NCBI GenBank assembly: GCA_963676725.1 | Contig: OY781463.1 | Span: 3,782,001-3,846,000 of the forward strand | Direction of reading: 5' to 3' | Length of the DNA stretch: 64,000 bases | Source of the DNA: G963662905 sp963676725 | GTDB taxonomy: Bacteria; Bacteroidota; Bacteroidia; Bacteroidales; WRLA01 | Shown: positions 9,696 to 17,896 of the stretch, piece after piece | Numbering within the stretch: position 1 is the first letter of the stretch | How the letters are laid out: the number at the start of each line of letters is the position of its first letter | Notes under the pieces: model-generated | Seen by the model: only the letters and a program-made list of their open reading frames with translations | Told to the model about the DNA's origin: nothing | Databases searched by the model: none | Translations under genes and position numbers: made by a program

Positions 9696-11360
9696 ATGAA
9701 AAAGGTTCAAACCCTTCAGGATTTACTCTTTCGCGCGTCCTCTTTCTCACGGGATCATGGTGTTGGTTTTATTGATAATCAAGGACAAACCAAGTTTATT
9801 TCCTATCAACAGCTCTATGAAACAGCAGGCAGGGGCGCTTATATATTACAACAACAAGGTTTACAGTCCGGAGAATACGCAATTATTGCTCTTGACTCCA
9901 ATGAAGATTGCATTATTGCCTTTTGGTCGTGCCTCTTTGGTGGCATCATTCCGACTATTCTGCAGGCACCTGCAATATATAATACTACAAATCAGGCTGC
10001 ACAGAAAATCTCGAATGTATGCAGGGTGTTGGGAAAACCGCATTTATTCATTCAGCAGGAAGATGAAGGACTGAAAGATACTTCGTTTGATGCGCAAATT
10101 CATTTTTGGGATTTATTCAAAAAACAATTGGCAGCATCTTTTAATACCATACATCAAAAGGCAACAGCAGATCAAACAGCCTATATCCAATTTAGCTCCG
10201 GCAGCACGGGGCAACCAAAAGGTGTAGTGCTTAGCCATCAAAACATCACGAGCAATATAGAGGCAATTTCGATTGGCTTAAAATTCCATCCGTATAAACC
10301 TACCGTGAACTGGATGCCCTTATACCATGATATGGGCCTGATTGGATATCATTTAACGACAACTCATGCCTGCACTCCGCAATATCATATTCAAACCATC
10401 GACTTTATCAGAAACCCTTACCTTTGGCTAGATGCCCTCTCAGAAAAAAAAGCAGGGATTACGGGTTGCCCAAATTTTGGGCTGGTGCTTACGAACCGTT
10501 ATCTAAAAAAACGTCCACCAAATAAAAACTGGGATTTTACGGCTTTAGAAGGCCTGCTGAATGGAGCCGAGCCGATTTCAGCAAGAGTGATGTACGAATT
10601 TAATGAATTGCTTGCGCCTTATAACTTCAGTCCGAAAGCAATGATGCCCGTATATGGTATGGCAGAAGCCACATTGGCTGTTAGTTTTACAGAATATTAC
10701 GGCGAACGAAAACAATATTTTTTCAATAGAAATCGCATTATCAGGGATAAATATGCCGAGATTGTAGATGCAGAACATATTGATGCACAAGAAATTGTTG
10801 CAGTAGGGAAAAACCTGAAAAATATCAGCTATCGCATCGTAGACTCATCAGATCATCCAGTGGAAGAACGGAACATCGGGCATATCCAAATTTATGGAAA
10901 CAGTATAACACAAGGCTACTACTCTAAGGATGCCAATAAAAACATTTTTACTCAAGATGGATGGCTTCGTACAGGCGATATGGGCTTCCATTATGACAAT
11001 CAACTATTCATAACAGGCCGTTATAAGGACATCATATTTTTTGGCGGCAGGAATTTATATGCCCATGATTTTGAATATGTGGCTTTAGAAATTGAAGGAC
11101 TTCAATATGGAAAAGTGATCTTTTGCGGCCTTTTTGATGAAAAACTGGGGCAAGATAAGGTCTTGTGTTTTCTGGCAGGCATTAGCCCTTCGAAACGAGA
11201 AGATACCGAAACACAACTTAAAACCCTAATCACGGATCGCATGGGCGTGGGAATCCATGAAATTATTTGGATTAAGCCTGTACAAATACCAAAAACAAGC
11301 TCAGGGAAGCTGCAACGCTATAAACTGCTTGAAGCCTATTTAAAAGAAGAATTATCATAA
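9696..11360 (+). CDS. Fatty acyl-AMP ligase-like adenylating enzyme
   Basis: About 554 residues. It belongs to the ANL superfamily and most resembles fatty acyl-AMP ligases (FAAL), which activate a carboxylic acid with ATP and hand it to an acyl carrier protein rather than to CoA. Visible motifs are the phosphate loop FSSGSTGQPKG near residue 165, the FAAL/ACS-type PLYHDMGLIG near 208, YGMAEATLA near 320, the GWLRTGD motif, and a C-terminal KTSSGKLQR with the catalytic lysine. The start at 9696 is chosen because an upstream in-frame TTG at 9672 lies inside the promoter. A dedicated ACP gene follows 47 bases downstream, which supports ACP loading. The acid substrate cannot be read from the sequence. 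Confidence 0.85.
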   Translation: MKKVQTLQDLLFRASSFSRDHGVGFIDNQGQTKFISYQQLYETAGRGAYILQQQGLQSGEYAIIALDSNEDCIIAFWSCLFGGIIPTILQAPAIYNTTNQAAQKISNVCRVLGKPHLFIQQEDEGLKDTSFDAQIHFWDLFKKQLAASFNTIHQKATADQTAYIQFSSGSTGQPKGVVLSHQNITSNIEAISIGLKFHPYKPTVNWMPLYHDMGLIGYHLTTTHACTPQYHIQTIDFIRNPYLWLDALSEKKAGITGCPNFGLVLTNRYLKKRPPNKNWDFTALEGLLNGAEPISARVMYEFNELLAPYNFSPKAMMPVYGMAEATLAVSFTEYYGERKQYFFNRNRIIRDKYAEIVDAEHIDAQEIVAVGKNLKNISYRIVDSSDHPVEERNIGHIQIYGNSITQGYYSKDANKNIFTQDGWLRTGDMGFHYDNQLFITGRYKDIIFFGGRNLYAHDFEYVALEIEGLQYGKVIFCGLFDEKLGQDKVLCFLAGISPSKREDTETQLKTLITDRMGVGIHEIIWIKPVQIPKTSSGKLQRYKLLEAYLKEELS

Positions 11361-11379
11361 AAACAGCAGCATAATTTTT

Positions 11380-11387
11380 TATTTTTG
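11380..11387 (+). promoter_or_regulatory. Possible -7 promoter box before the ACP gene
   Basis: TATTTTTG fits TAnnTTTG and lies 20 bases before the ACP start codon. No clear -33 box is present, so the ACP may also be read through from the ligase gene. Confidence 0.4.
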
Positions 11388-11407
11388 TCCAAACTAATAT
11401 AATAACT

Positions 11408-11647
11408 ATGAAGATAGAAGATTTTATCCTTACGATTGAAGAGGAGTTTGAAGATATAGAACCGGGCGCACTCAAACCGGAAACGATTTTTCGTGAAGTT
11501 TTTGAATGGAATTCTATCAATGCATTGATTTTTATCGCTATGGTGAAAACCGAATACGATGTAAGTATTAATGCAGAAGAAATTGGCTCAGCCAAAACGG
11601 TTCAGGACCTTTTTGATGTGATCAGCAAAAAGCCTATCGGAGAATAA
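11408..11647 (+). CDS. Acyl carrier protein
   Basis: 79 residues, acidic, with the size and helix pattern of an acyl carrier protein. The phosphopantetheine attachment serine is S36 in EWNSINAL, a variant of the usual DSL motif with Asn before the Ser. It is expected to carry the acyl group activated by the ligase 47 bases upstream and to present it to the KAS III and SDR encoded further on. It is not the housekeeping AcpP, whose gene normally sits next to fabF. No phosphopantetheinyl transferase gene is in the window. Confidence 0.85.
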   Translation: MKIEDFILTIEEEFEDIEPGALKPETIFREVFEWNSINALIFIAMVKTEYDVSINAEEIGSAKTVQDLFDVISKKPIGE

Positions 11648-11670
11648 CTCATATTTCCCCCTTCAAAAAC

Positions 11671-11703
11671 AAAAAGCTGCCCGAATATCAGGCAGCTTTT
11701 TGT
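11671..11703 (+). terminator. Rho-independent terminator after the ACP gene
   Basis: Stem AAAAAGCTGCC / GGCAGCTTTTT (11 bp) around a 9-nt loop. The A and T flanks make it usable on both strands. It should separate the ligase-ACP transcript from the downstream KAS III unit. Confidence 0.88.
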
Positions 11704-11850
11704 TTATTCTTGCATAAATATCTCAATGAGTTGTTGGGCTGCACAATCTAACTGCCACATCTTCCTGCTTCGCTCACTGTGTCGGATCCGGAAAAAATCG
11801 TATTGATTATCGTCACCATATACTTCAAAATTGTTGATTTGGCCTTTCAT
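11704..11850 (-). CDS. Doubtful 48-residue ORF in the hairpin-repeat gap
   Basis: A minus-strand ATG-to-TAA frame of 48 codons starting MKGQINNFEVYG and containing RHSERSRKMWQLDC. I do not recognise a family. It has no visible promoter, and its stop abuts the terminator stem. The HSERS-type string resembles conceptual translations of dispersed Bacteroidota intergenic repeats more than a real protein, so a repeat remnant is at least as likely as a gene. Confidence 0.2.
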   Translation of the reverse strand: MKGQINNFEVYGDDNQYDFFRIRHSERSRKMWQLDCAAQQLIEIFMQE

Positions 11851-11946
11851 TAGTCTCAAACATAATTAATGGCAACTGCAAGCCCATTGACTTGCAACAG
11901 TCTGCACCTGCAAAGCGAAGATTCTGTATTGGATTGGGATTTGTTT

Positions 11947-12094
11947 CAGGCTTACAGCCTGATTTTGGTATCTTAGCGACTTTGTAACAGGGCGTTGCCC
12001 TGCCTTATGTTGTTGCAGGCTTACAGCCTGTTTTTTAGTTTACCTATTCTGTGAAACAGACGCCTGCTTTGTGTTATTGCAGGATTACAGGCTA
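11947..12094. repeat. Array of short palindromes, about 65-69 bp unit, 2.5 copies
   Basis: Two exact copies of CAGGCTTACAGCCTG (11947-11961 and 12016-12030), each a 6-bp stem with a 3-nt loop, and a decayed third copy CAGGATTACAGGCTA (12080-12094). Each is followed by a second, different hairpin: CAGGGCGTTGCCCTG at 11988-12002 and CTGTGAAACAG at 12049-12059, with a remnant near 12112. The distances 69 and 64 give a composite unit of two hairpins. The form recalls REP/BIME elements mobilised by RAYT transposases; no such transposase is in the window. Confidence 0.8.
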
Positions 12095-12278
12095 TATTTC
12101 GGCTTAAATTTTCTATGAAACAATATCCTGCATACCAAGAGCTTTAGAATTATCTGCTTCAGGTTCTATCGCCCGCATAAGATCAAAACCATACGGGTTC
12201 GATGCTTTGTGCTATTTTAATGTTTTGCGCCAATTTCTTTAATTTACTGTTGGGCAGGAATAATTCAAAAATAAGCAC

Positions 12279-12286
12279 TAATTTTG
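12279..12286 (+). promoter_or_regulatory. Possible -7 promoter box before the KAS III gene
   Basis: TAATTTTG matches TAnnTTTG 30 bases before the start codon at 12316. The -33 element is not clear at the usual distance. Because a strong terminator lies upstream, some promoter is needed here. Confidence 0.5.
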
Positions 12287-12315
12287 TTCAAACACCTTAA
12301 ATAAAAACCCTGTTT

Positions 12316-13371
12316 ATGGCGATTCTCCATACATCAAATACACGCATCGTTGGATTAGCGGCCTGTGTTCCCACAAACGAGATATCTAATGACGATTATG
12401 ATTGGATTAGTGAGAAAGAGCGGCAACTGCTTATTAAAACCATTGGCGTAAACAAACGCAGGGTTGCCCCTCCGGGAATGACAACCTCCGACCTTGCTTT
12501 TACAGCCGCAGAAAAACTTCTGAGTGATCTAAAGTGGGACAAAAAAGAGATTGACATGCTTATATTCGTAAGTCAATCAGGAGATTATATTATTCCGGCA
12601 ACGGCTCCTATTTTGCAGGACAGGCTAAAACTACCAAAAACCTGTCTCGCATTCGATATTGGCCTAGGCTGTTCCGGATATATTTATGGGCTCAGTGTAG
12701 CAAGCAGCATGATGTCTTCCGGGCATATCAAAAAAGCCTTATTATTGGTTGGCGATTTGTCCAATATAACATCTTCCTATAAAGATAAAAGCACATATCC
12801 GCTATTTGGCGATTCGGCAACAGCAACCGCTTTGGAATATGACCCAAAAGCGGCTATTATGCCTTTTAACCTTCAAACAGACGGCTCAGGCCATAAAGCC
12901 ATTATGATTGAAGACGGAGGAGTGCGCAATACAATTAATAAAGACTCCCTGACGATGCGAAAAATCTCTGAGGGGATTGAGCGCGCTCCAATGAATATTA
13001 AATTGGATGGTGTTGAAGTCTTTAATTTCTCCCTCAGGGAGGTTGTGCCCAATATTAAAAAAACCCTTAAAGAATGCGATGAACACCTCGAAAATTTTGA
13101 CTACCTATTGTTTCATCAGGCTAACCTACTGATTAACAATACCATTCGCAAAATGCTCAAAGTAGATAAAGAGAAAGTACCTTTTTCAATTCATCAATTT
13201 GGCAATACCAGTTCTGCATCCATTCCATTAACAATGGTGAGTCAACTTCGTGATGAACTGCAAAATAAGAAACTAAAGCTTTTATTATCGGCCTTTGGCA
13301 TTGGATTATCTTGGGGCACTACATTTATCGAAACAGATCATATTGTATGTCCTAAATTATTAGAGCTTTAG
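12316..13371 (+). CDS. 3-oxoacyl-ACP synthase III-like condensing enzyme (FabH family)
   Basis: 351 residues with the full KAS III catalytic triad: C119 in GLGCSGYIYG, H267 in FHQANLL and N297 in GNTSSAS. Such enzymes join an acyl-CoA or acyl donor to malonyl-ACP by decarboxylative Claisen condensation, or in some cases form esters or amides. The length is slightly above a housekeeping FabH (about 320-335). Its neighbours, an ACP and acyl-AMP ligase upstream and an SDR starting 2 bases downstream, suggest a dedicated short-chain acyl pathway rather than bulk fatty acid synthesis. Substrate is unknown. Confidence 0.85.
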   Translation: MAILHTSNTRIVGLAACVPTNEISNDDYDWISEKERQLLIKTIGVNKRRVAPPGMTTSDLAFTAAEKLLSDLKWDKKEIDMLIFVSQSGDYIIPATAPILQDRLKLPKTCLAFDIGLGCSGYIYGLSVASSMMSSGHIKKALLLVGDLSNITSSYKDKSTYPLFGDSATATALEYDPKAAIMPFNLQTDGSGHKAIMIEDGGVRNTINKDSLTMRKISEGIERAPMNIKLDGVEVFNFSLREVVPNIKKTLKECDEHLENFDYLLFHQANLLINNTIRKMLKVDKEKVPFSIHQFGNTSSASIPLTMVSQLRDELQNKKLKLLLSAFGIGLSWGTTFIETDHIVCPKLLEL

Positions 13372-13373
13372 CA

Positions 13374-14111
13374 ATGAAAAACCCATTTGAACTTACAGGA
13401 AAAACAATATTGGTTACCGGATCTTCATCAGGACTGGGACGGCAAACAGCCATTTCTGCCAGCGAGCAAGGAGCAACATTAATCATCACCGGAAGGAATG
13501 AAGAGCGCCTAGATGAAACGATGAAATCGCTCAAGGGCAGTGGACACCAAGCTATTATTGCTAATCTCACTAAAAAGGAAGACAGGGAACTCTTAACGGA
13601 TGCCCTTCCAAAACTCGACGGAATTGTATATTCGACAGGCATCTCAGATCTTATGCCTGCACAATTTATTCATGAAGAGGCTATTCAAAAAACCTTTAGC
13701 ATTAGCTTTGATGCAACAGTTTTATTAAATGCACGCATCCTAAAAAAGAAAAAACTGCAACGCACCAATGCCTCAATAGTGTTTATCAGCTCTATTTCAA
13801 CACGTTACCCCTTTGTCGGAGGCGCAATGTACATCAGCGCACGTTCTGCCATTGAAGGATATGCACGTGTACTGACTTTAGAACTTGCAAAAAGGCGCAT
13901 TCGGGTTAATTGTGTGAGCCCTGCGTTTGTCAGAACCCCCATGCTCGATCAAACGGCTACAAATTACTCTCATGAAGCCGTAATAAAAATTGAAGAGCAA
14001 CAAATTCTGGGCCTGGGCGATCCTGAAGATGTAGCTAACCCCATTGTGTTTTTCCTTTCCGATGCAGCGAAATGGGTTACAGGAACGAATCTGATTTTAG
14101 GAGGAGGTTGA
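13374..14111 (+). CDS. SDR-family oxidoreductase, FabG-like, with altered catalytic site
   Basis: 245 residues, Rossmann fold. The cofactor motif TGSSSGLG is at 15-22 and the catalytic serine S140 and tyrosine Y153 are in the normal places. The usual YxxxK lysine is replaced by arginine: YISAR gives Y153 and R157. The NNAG motif is replaced by YSTGIS near 86-91, and the usual catalytic asparagine position near 113 reads Asp in SFDATV. It follows the KAS III gene by 2 bases and precedes the glycosyltransferase by 1 base, so it should act on the condensed 3-oxoacyl product, most simply as a ketoreductase. With these changes, weak or altered activity is possible. Confidence 0.8.
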   Translation: MKNPFELTGKTILVTGSSSGLGRQTAISASEQGATLIITGRNEERLDETMKSLKGSGHQAIIANLTKKEDRELLTDALPKLDGIVYSTGISDLMPAQFIHEEAIQKTFSISFDATVLLNARILKKKKLQRTNASIVFISSISTRYPFVGGAMYISARSAIEGYARVLTLELAKRRIRVNCVSPAFVRTPMLDQTATNYSHEAVIKIEEQQILGLGDPEDVANPIVFFLSDAAKWVTGTNLILGGG

Positions 14112-14112
14112 T

Positions 14113-15039
14113 ATGAATACCGAAATACAATTTTCAGTAGTTGTGCCCGTGCATAACAGCAGCGAATCCCTAAAACCTCTTTTTGAAAGGATTAAAGCTG
14201 TTTTTAATGCACGTAATGATCGTTTTGAGGTCATCTTTGTTGATGATTATAGTCAGGACGAAAGCTGGAGTATTATTAGTGAATTAAAAAAACATTTCCC
14301 TAAAGAGGTCAAAGCGATTAAGCTCGGCAGAAATTTTGGGCAACATAATGCTACATTTTGTGGTTTCTCTTTTGCAGAAGGGCAATGGATTATTACAATG
14401 GATGATGATTTGCAAAACCCACCTGAAGAAATTCCTGCACTAATAGAAGTTCGCGAAAAAACAAATTGCAGCGTAGTTTATGGCATTGCCAACAAAAAAA
14501 ACCATAGCAAAGTAAGAAATGCAGGCAGCAAAACCTTGCAAAAATCTTCAAAATTATTTTACGATAATCCCGGCAACGGATCCTCATTTAGGATTCTGAG
14601 CAGGGATTTAATCGATCAGATTCTTCAGCATGATCACAATTTTGTTTATATTGATGAACTGATTAATTGGTATACACGTTCAGTTTACTTCATTGAAGTG
14701 GAGCATCATAAACGAGAACATCAATCATCCGGATACAGCAAAGTCAGTCTATTTCGTTTAGTGGCCAATATTGTTCTCTTTTATACGAACTTCCCTCTTC
14801 GTATGATTGTTTATGGAGGGCTCACTTTTTCATTTTTCAGTTTTCTGGTTGGGCTTTTTTTTATTTATCGAAAAATAGTTCATGAAGTTCCCTTAGGATT
14901 TACTGCACAAATTGTGGCCATTTTCTTTAGTACCGGTCTCATTTTGTTGGGATTAGGCATTATTGGGGAATACCTGAGCCGCATCTATTTGCTTCAGCAA
15001 AAGAAGCCTCCTTATTCCATTCAAAAAATAATCGAATGA
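14113..15039 (+). CDS. GT2 glycosyltransferase of the polyprenyl-phosphate (DPM1/GtrB) type
   Basis: 308 residues. An N-terminal GT-A domain starts SVVVPVHNSS, has VDDYSQD near residue 43 and the DDDLQNPPEE motif at 97-106 that is typical of dolichol/undecaprenyl-phosphate sugar transferases. Two C-terminal transmembrane helices (about 228-252 and 265-288) match the GtrB/ArnC/YfdH topology. It is expected to put a sugar on undecaprenyl phosphate at the cytoplasmic face. It is translationally coupled to the downstream gene by a 4-base ATGA overlap. No GtrA-type flippase is next to it. The sugar is unknown. Confidence 0.85.
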   Translation: MNTEIQFSVVVPVHNSSESLKPLFERIKAVFNARNDRFEVIFVDDYSQDESWSIISELKKHFPKEVKAIKLGRNFGQHNATFCGFSFAEGQWIITMDDDLQNPPEEIPALIEVREKTNCSVVYGIANKKNHSKVRNAGSKTLQKSSKLFYDNPGNGSSFRILSRDLIDQILQHDHNFVYIDELINWYTRSVYFIEVEHHKREHQSSGYSKVSLFRLVANIVLFYTNFPLRMIVYGGLTFSFFSFLVGLFFIYRKIVHEVPLGFTAQIVAIFFSTGLILLGLGIIGEYLSRIYLLQQKKPPYSIQKIIE

Positions 15040-15731
15040 TTATATCCCACTATGGCATAAAACTGCGTCGCATGGAGCATAAAGACATTGAAATGGTTCG
15101 CCAATGGAGAAATTCCAAATGGGTGAACCAATTCATGGAATATCATGAACATATCAGCCCGGAAATGCAGGAAACATGGTACCGAAAAGTTAACAGCCCT
15201 GAATATTTGTATATGATTGCAGAATATAAGGGGGAAGCTATAGGTCTGATGAACGATAAAAACATAGATTGGGAAAATAAAACAAGCGAATCAGGTTTTT
15301 TTCTAAAGGATCCCAAATACTATCATTCGCACATCCCCATTCTTGTCTCTTTATGCGGCATTGATGCGACTTTTTTCTTTTTGAGATGGAATAAATCCTT
15401 TGCACGCATGCTCAAAGGAAATAAAAATGTGATTGATTTCAATACTGCACTGGGCTATGAGTTGTGTGATAATCAGGAAAATATTGAAAATCAGCTGTAT
15501 GTAATGACACGCGAACGTTTTTTAAAGAAAAGCCCTAAAATCAGAAAAGCAGCAAAAGTCATTTCAGGGAATAATGACCATATGGTGTTGATTGTAACAG
15601 AAGATGATTTGAAGATGGGAGTAGGGCAAAAATTCTTAGCAGGACTTAAAAGTTCAGGGCTGCCCTATTCCGTTCAGGAAACAAAAGATGGGACAGTATA
15701 CACGACCAAGGAAGAAATTATATGGGACTAA
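15036..15731 (+). CDS. GNAT-family N-acetyltransferase-like protein
   Basis: 231 residues. The first 150 resemble GNAT enzymes of the PseH/FdtC/RimL kind: a start LRRMEHKDIEMVRQWRNS, AEYKGEAIGLM in the middle strands, and the end motif FNTALGYEL near 145-153. The central acetyl-CoA loop is poorly conserved. About 70 further residues, ending in a small alpha/beta segment, match nothing I recognise. It overlaps the glycosyltransferase by 4 bases, so acyl transfer to an amino sugar, perhaps from the ACP made upstream, is a reasonable guess. Confidence 0.65.
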   Translation: MIISHYGIKLRRMEHKDIEMVRQWRNSKWVNQFMEYHEHISPEMQETWYRKVNSPEYLYMIAEYKGEAIGLMNDKNIDWENKTSESGFFLKDPKYYHSHIPILVSLCGIDATFFFLRWNKSFARMLKGNKNVIDFNTALGYELCDNQENIENQLYVMTRERFLKKSPKIRKAAKVISGNNDHMVLIVTEDDLKMGVGQKFLAGLKSSGLPYSVQETKDGTVYTTKEEIIWD

Positions 15732-15915
15732 ATCGATATATTTTTCTTCCTGTTTCTCTCAATCATTAAATTGTGTAAATTGATTGCAAGGGGCAATGGA
15801 GCCTTCAAAGAACACTCTTCGTATTGGCAGAAAGCATCCTTACCGCATCATAAAGAAAACGATCTCCTGACAAAAAACCTTTTTAAAGGATGTTCCGGTT
15901 TTTAAAATAATTCTA

Positions 15916-17895
15916 TTACATCTTCCCTTTATCGCGTTGACGCGCCTGCATTGCCAGGCGATAGAAATATTTTGATTTTTCCATATCCCCTTTTCCTCGG
16001 TAATGCGTGCTCAGCTTTATTGCCAACTGATATTGAGGATATCGTTTTACAGCCTCTTCCCATTGTGAGATTGCCTGAAGTGTATCTGTCATTTGCAGAT
16101 AATAATTCCCGAGATTAATATAGGGTTGATCCCAATCTGGGCGCTCTTTGGCCATCTCACGATTCAATTTTATCGCCCCTTTTTTATCTCCTTGGCTAAA
16201 TAAAAGGTTTGCAAGAAAAGATTGTGCTTCAAAATCTTGTGCATTTAATGCAATTGACTTTTTATATGCCTCTTCAGCCTTTTCTGACAAATTGAGCTTT
16301 TCGTATACAAAACCCAGATTAAACCAGCCCGCAGACTCTTCAGGCTTGACTTTTACCGCCTCTTCGAGATACGGCCTGGCTTTTTCATAATCACGCATAT
16401 GCAAGCTTAAAAACGAGCCCAAATTATTCAAGACTTCATAATTCTCAGGGTAAATGCTCAGGGCATCCTCATAGTAACTAATTACTTTTTGCTGATTTTC
16501 AGGTATTAAGCTAATATCCCTACCATAACGATTATCGTAAATCACTTTATTGGAATATGCTTCGGCAGCAAGAGCTTGCAATTTCACACTGTTTTTCTCC
16601 AGATTTGCATCATGGCTAAAAAGAATGATATGATCTTTCCAATCCTTATTCCGATCAATAGTAAGAAGACTGTAGGGAATAAGGAAAATTAATGCCAGCA
16701 GGAGTAAAAGGGCATTTCCATTGATCTTCTGTTTTTGCATTTTTGCGTTTATTTTCACCATCAATAAAGCGGCCAACAATACAAAGGCTATGGAAGGCGA
16801 ATAGGCAAAACGATCCGCAACAATGCCCGGAACAGGAACAAGGACATTACTTACGATAGAAACAGTAATAAAGAAAAACAGTATTGCAAAACTAATCAGG
16901 CTTTTTTGCTTCAGTCCTTTGAATGCAAGCACCAATAAAACACCAATTGAAGCAAGCCCGGCAAAAGGCCAAAGTCCCGACCAACCAACAGGGATAGCAT
17001 TATAGCCATAATAACTAATTAAAGGATAAGGAAAAAACAGCTGTTTCAAGTAAAACGCAACCGAAGTGCAGGCCGTGCCAATACGAAGCATGAAAGATTT
17101 GTCTCCATAAAGGGGATTTTCAAAAAACTGTAGCGGCCTTACTTCCTGAGGGGTCAACACCCAATAGAGCATCATAATAATAACAAAAACACCAAAAATA
17201 AGCCCGAATGTTCGGAACAGTTTTTTTAGGGGCATATCGGTGAAAAAATAAAGAATTAACGGATATGCAGCGAGGTAGGTCATTGTTGTCCTTTTCCCAA
17301 GCATCCCAATCAAGAAAAAGAAGCTCATCCAGCCAATATATTTGAGCTTATTGGTATTCGCATATTTCAACAGATAAAAAACACTCAGTAAAGCACCAAG
17401 CATACTCAAAAGCTCATCACGGTTTTTAAGACTTGCAACAATTTCAGTATGAACAGGATGAGCTATAAACAACAATGTAGCTAAAATAGGGATAGCCGGA
17501 TATTTCCCTCCCAAAAGCTGCTTTAATATTCGGAACAACAATAAACCGGTAAGAGCATAGAGCAATAGGTTTATAAAGTGATGCCAAAAAGGGCGCAAAC
17601 CATATAGACTATATTCAATGGCAAAAGTAGCTTTCACAAGAGGACGGTAATCAAAAGAAAGACCTTCTTCAGTACTGTATGGAGTAGTAAATATTTCAGG
17701 AATAGCAGAAATTCCCCTTTGCACCTGCTCATTATTCAGTATCACATTATGATCATCTAGGGCAAATTTATTAAAGAGTGTATTGCCATACAATAGAAAA
17801 ACCAGCAGCACAATCAACAACTGCGATAAACGATAGCTTGTTTTAGGGTTTAATAAAAGGCTTTCTTTCTTTCGAACTTGTTTTTTCTTTCCCAT
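15916..17895 (-). CDS. Multi-pass membrane protein with C-terminal TPR repeats (TMTC/GT-C-like)
   Basis: 659 residues from the ATG at 17895; this start is 1 base after the lptB stop, and the longer frame would overlap lptB. About ten hydrophobic helices fill residues 22-405. A conserved acidic pair (D47-D48 in KFALDDHNVI) sits in the first periplasmic loop, as in GT-C glycosyltransferases of the PMT/TMTC type. The C-terminal 200 residues hold five to six TPR units with the YEKLNLSEKAEEAYKKSI pattern. Similar bacterial proteins are usually annotated only as TPR proteins; a glycosyltransferase role is inference. It is co-transcribed behind lptB. Confidence 0.7.
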   Translation of the reverse strand: MGKKKQVRKKESLLLNPKTSYRLSQLLIVLLVFLLYGNTLFNKFALDDHNVILNNEQVQRGISAIPEIFTTPYSTEEGLSFDYRPLVKATFAIEYSLYGLRPFWHHFINLLLYALTGLLLFRILKQLLGGKYPAIPILATLLFIAHPVHTEIVASLKNRDELLSMLGALLSVFYLLKYANTNKLKYIGWMSFFFLIGMLGKRTTMTYLAAYPLILYFFTDMPLKKLFRTFGLIFGVFVIIMMLYWVLTPQEVRPLQFFENPLYGDKSFMLRIGTACTSVAFYLKQLFFPYPLISYYGYNAIPVGWSGLWPFAGLASIGVLLVLAFKGLKQKSLISFAILFFFITVSIVSNVLVPVPGIVADRFAYSPSIAFVLLAALLMVKINAKMQKQKINGNALLLLLALIFLIPYSLLTIDRNKDWKDHIILFSHDANLEKNSVKLQALAAEAYSNKVIYDNRYGRDISLIPENQQKVISYYEDALSIYPENYEVLNNLGSFLSLHMRDYEKARPYLEEAVKVKPEESAGWFNLGFVYEKLNLSEKAEEAYKKSIALNAQDFEAQSFLANLLFSQGDKKGAIKLNREMAKERPDWDQPYINLGNYYLQMTDTLQAISQWEEAVKRYPQYQLAIKLSTHYRGKGDMEKSKYFYRLAMQARQRDKGKM

Positions 17896-17896
17896 A

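Larger units (their letters stand above)
11648..12315. other. 668-bp gap with terminator, short ORF and hairpin-repeat array
   Basis: This gap separates the ACP gene from the KAS III gene. It holds a strong terminator (11671-11703), a 48-codon minus-strand reading frame of doubtful coding value (11704-11850), an array of short palindromes (11947-12094) and a possible -7 box (12279-12286). From about 12095 to 12270 I see nothing recognisable. It looks like inserted non-coding DNA splitting a functional gene set. Confidence 0.6.

Noticed and set aside
12316..13371. Housekeeping fabH
   Set aside because: It is slightly longer than housekeeping FabH and sits beside an acyl-AMP ligase, a private ACP and an altered SDR, not with plsX or fabD.
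15732..15915. Open plus-strand frame without ATG, ending near 15904
   Set aside because: No start codon with a leader, no domain, and the region is only 184 bases between two convergent genes.
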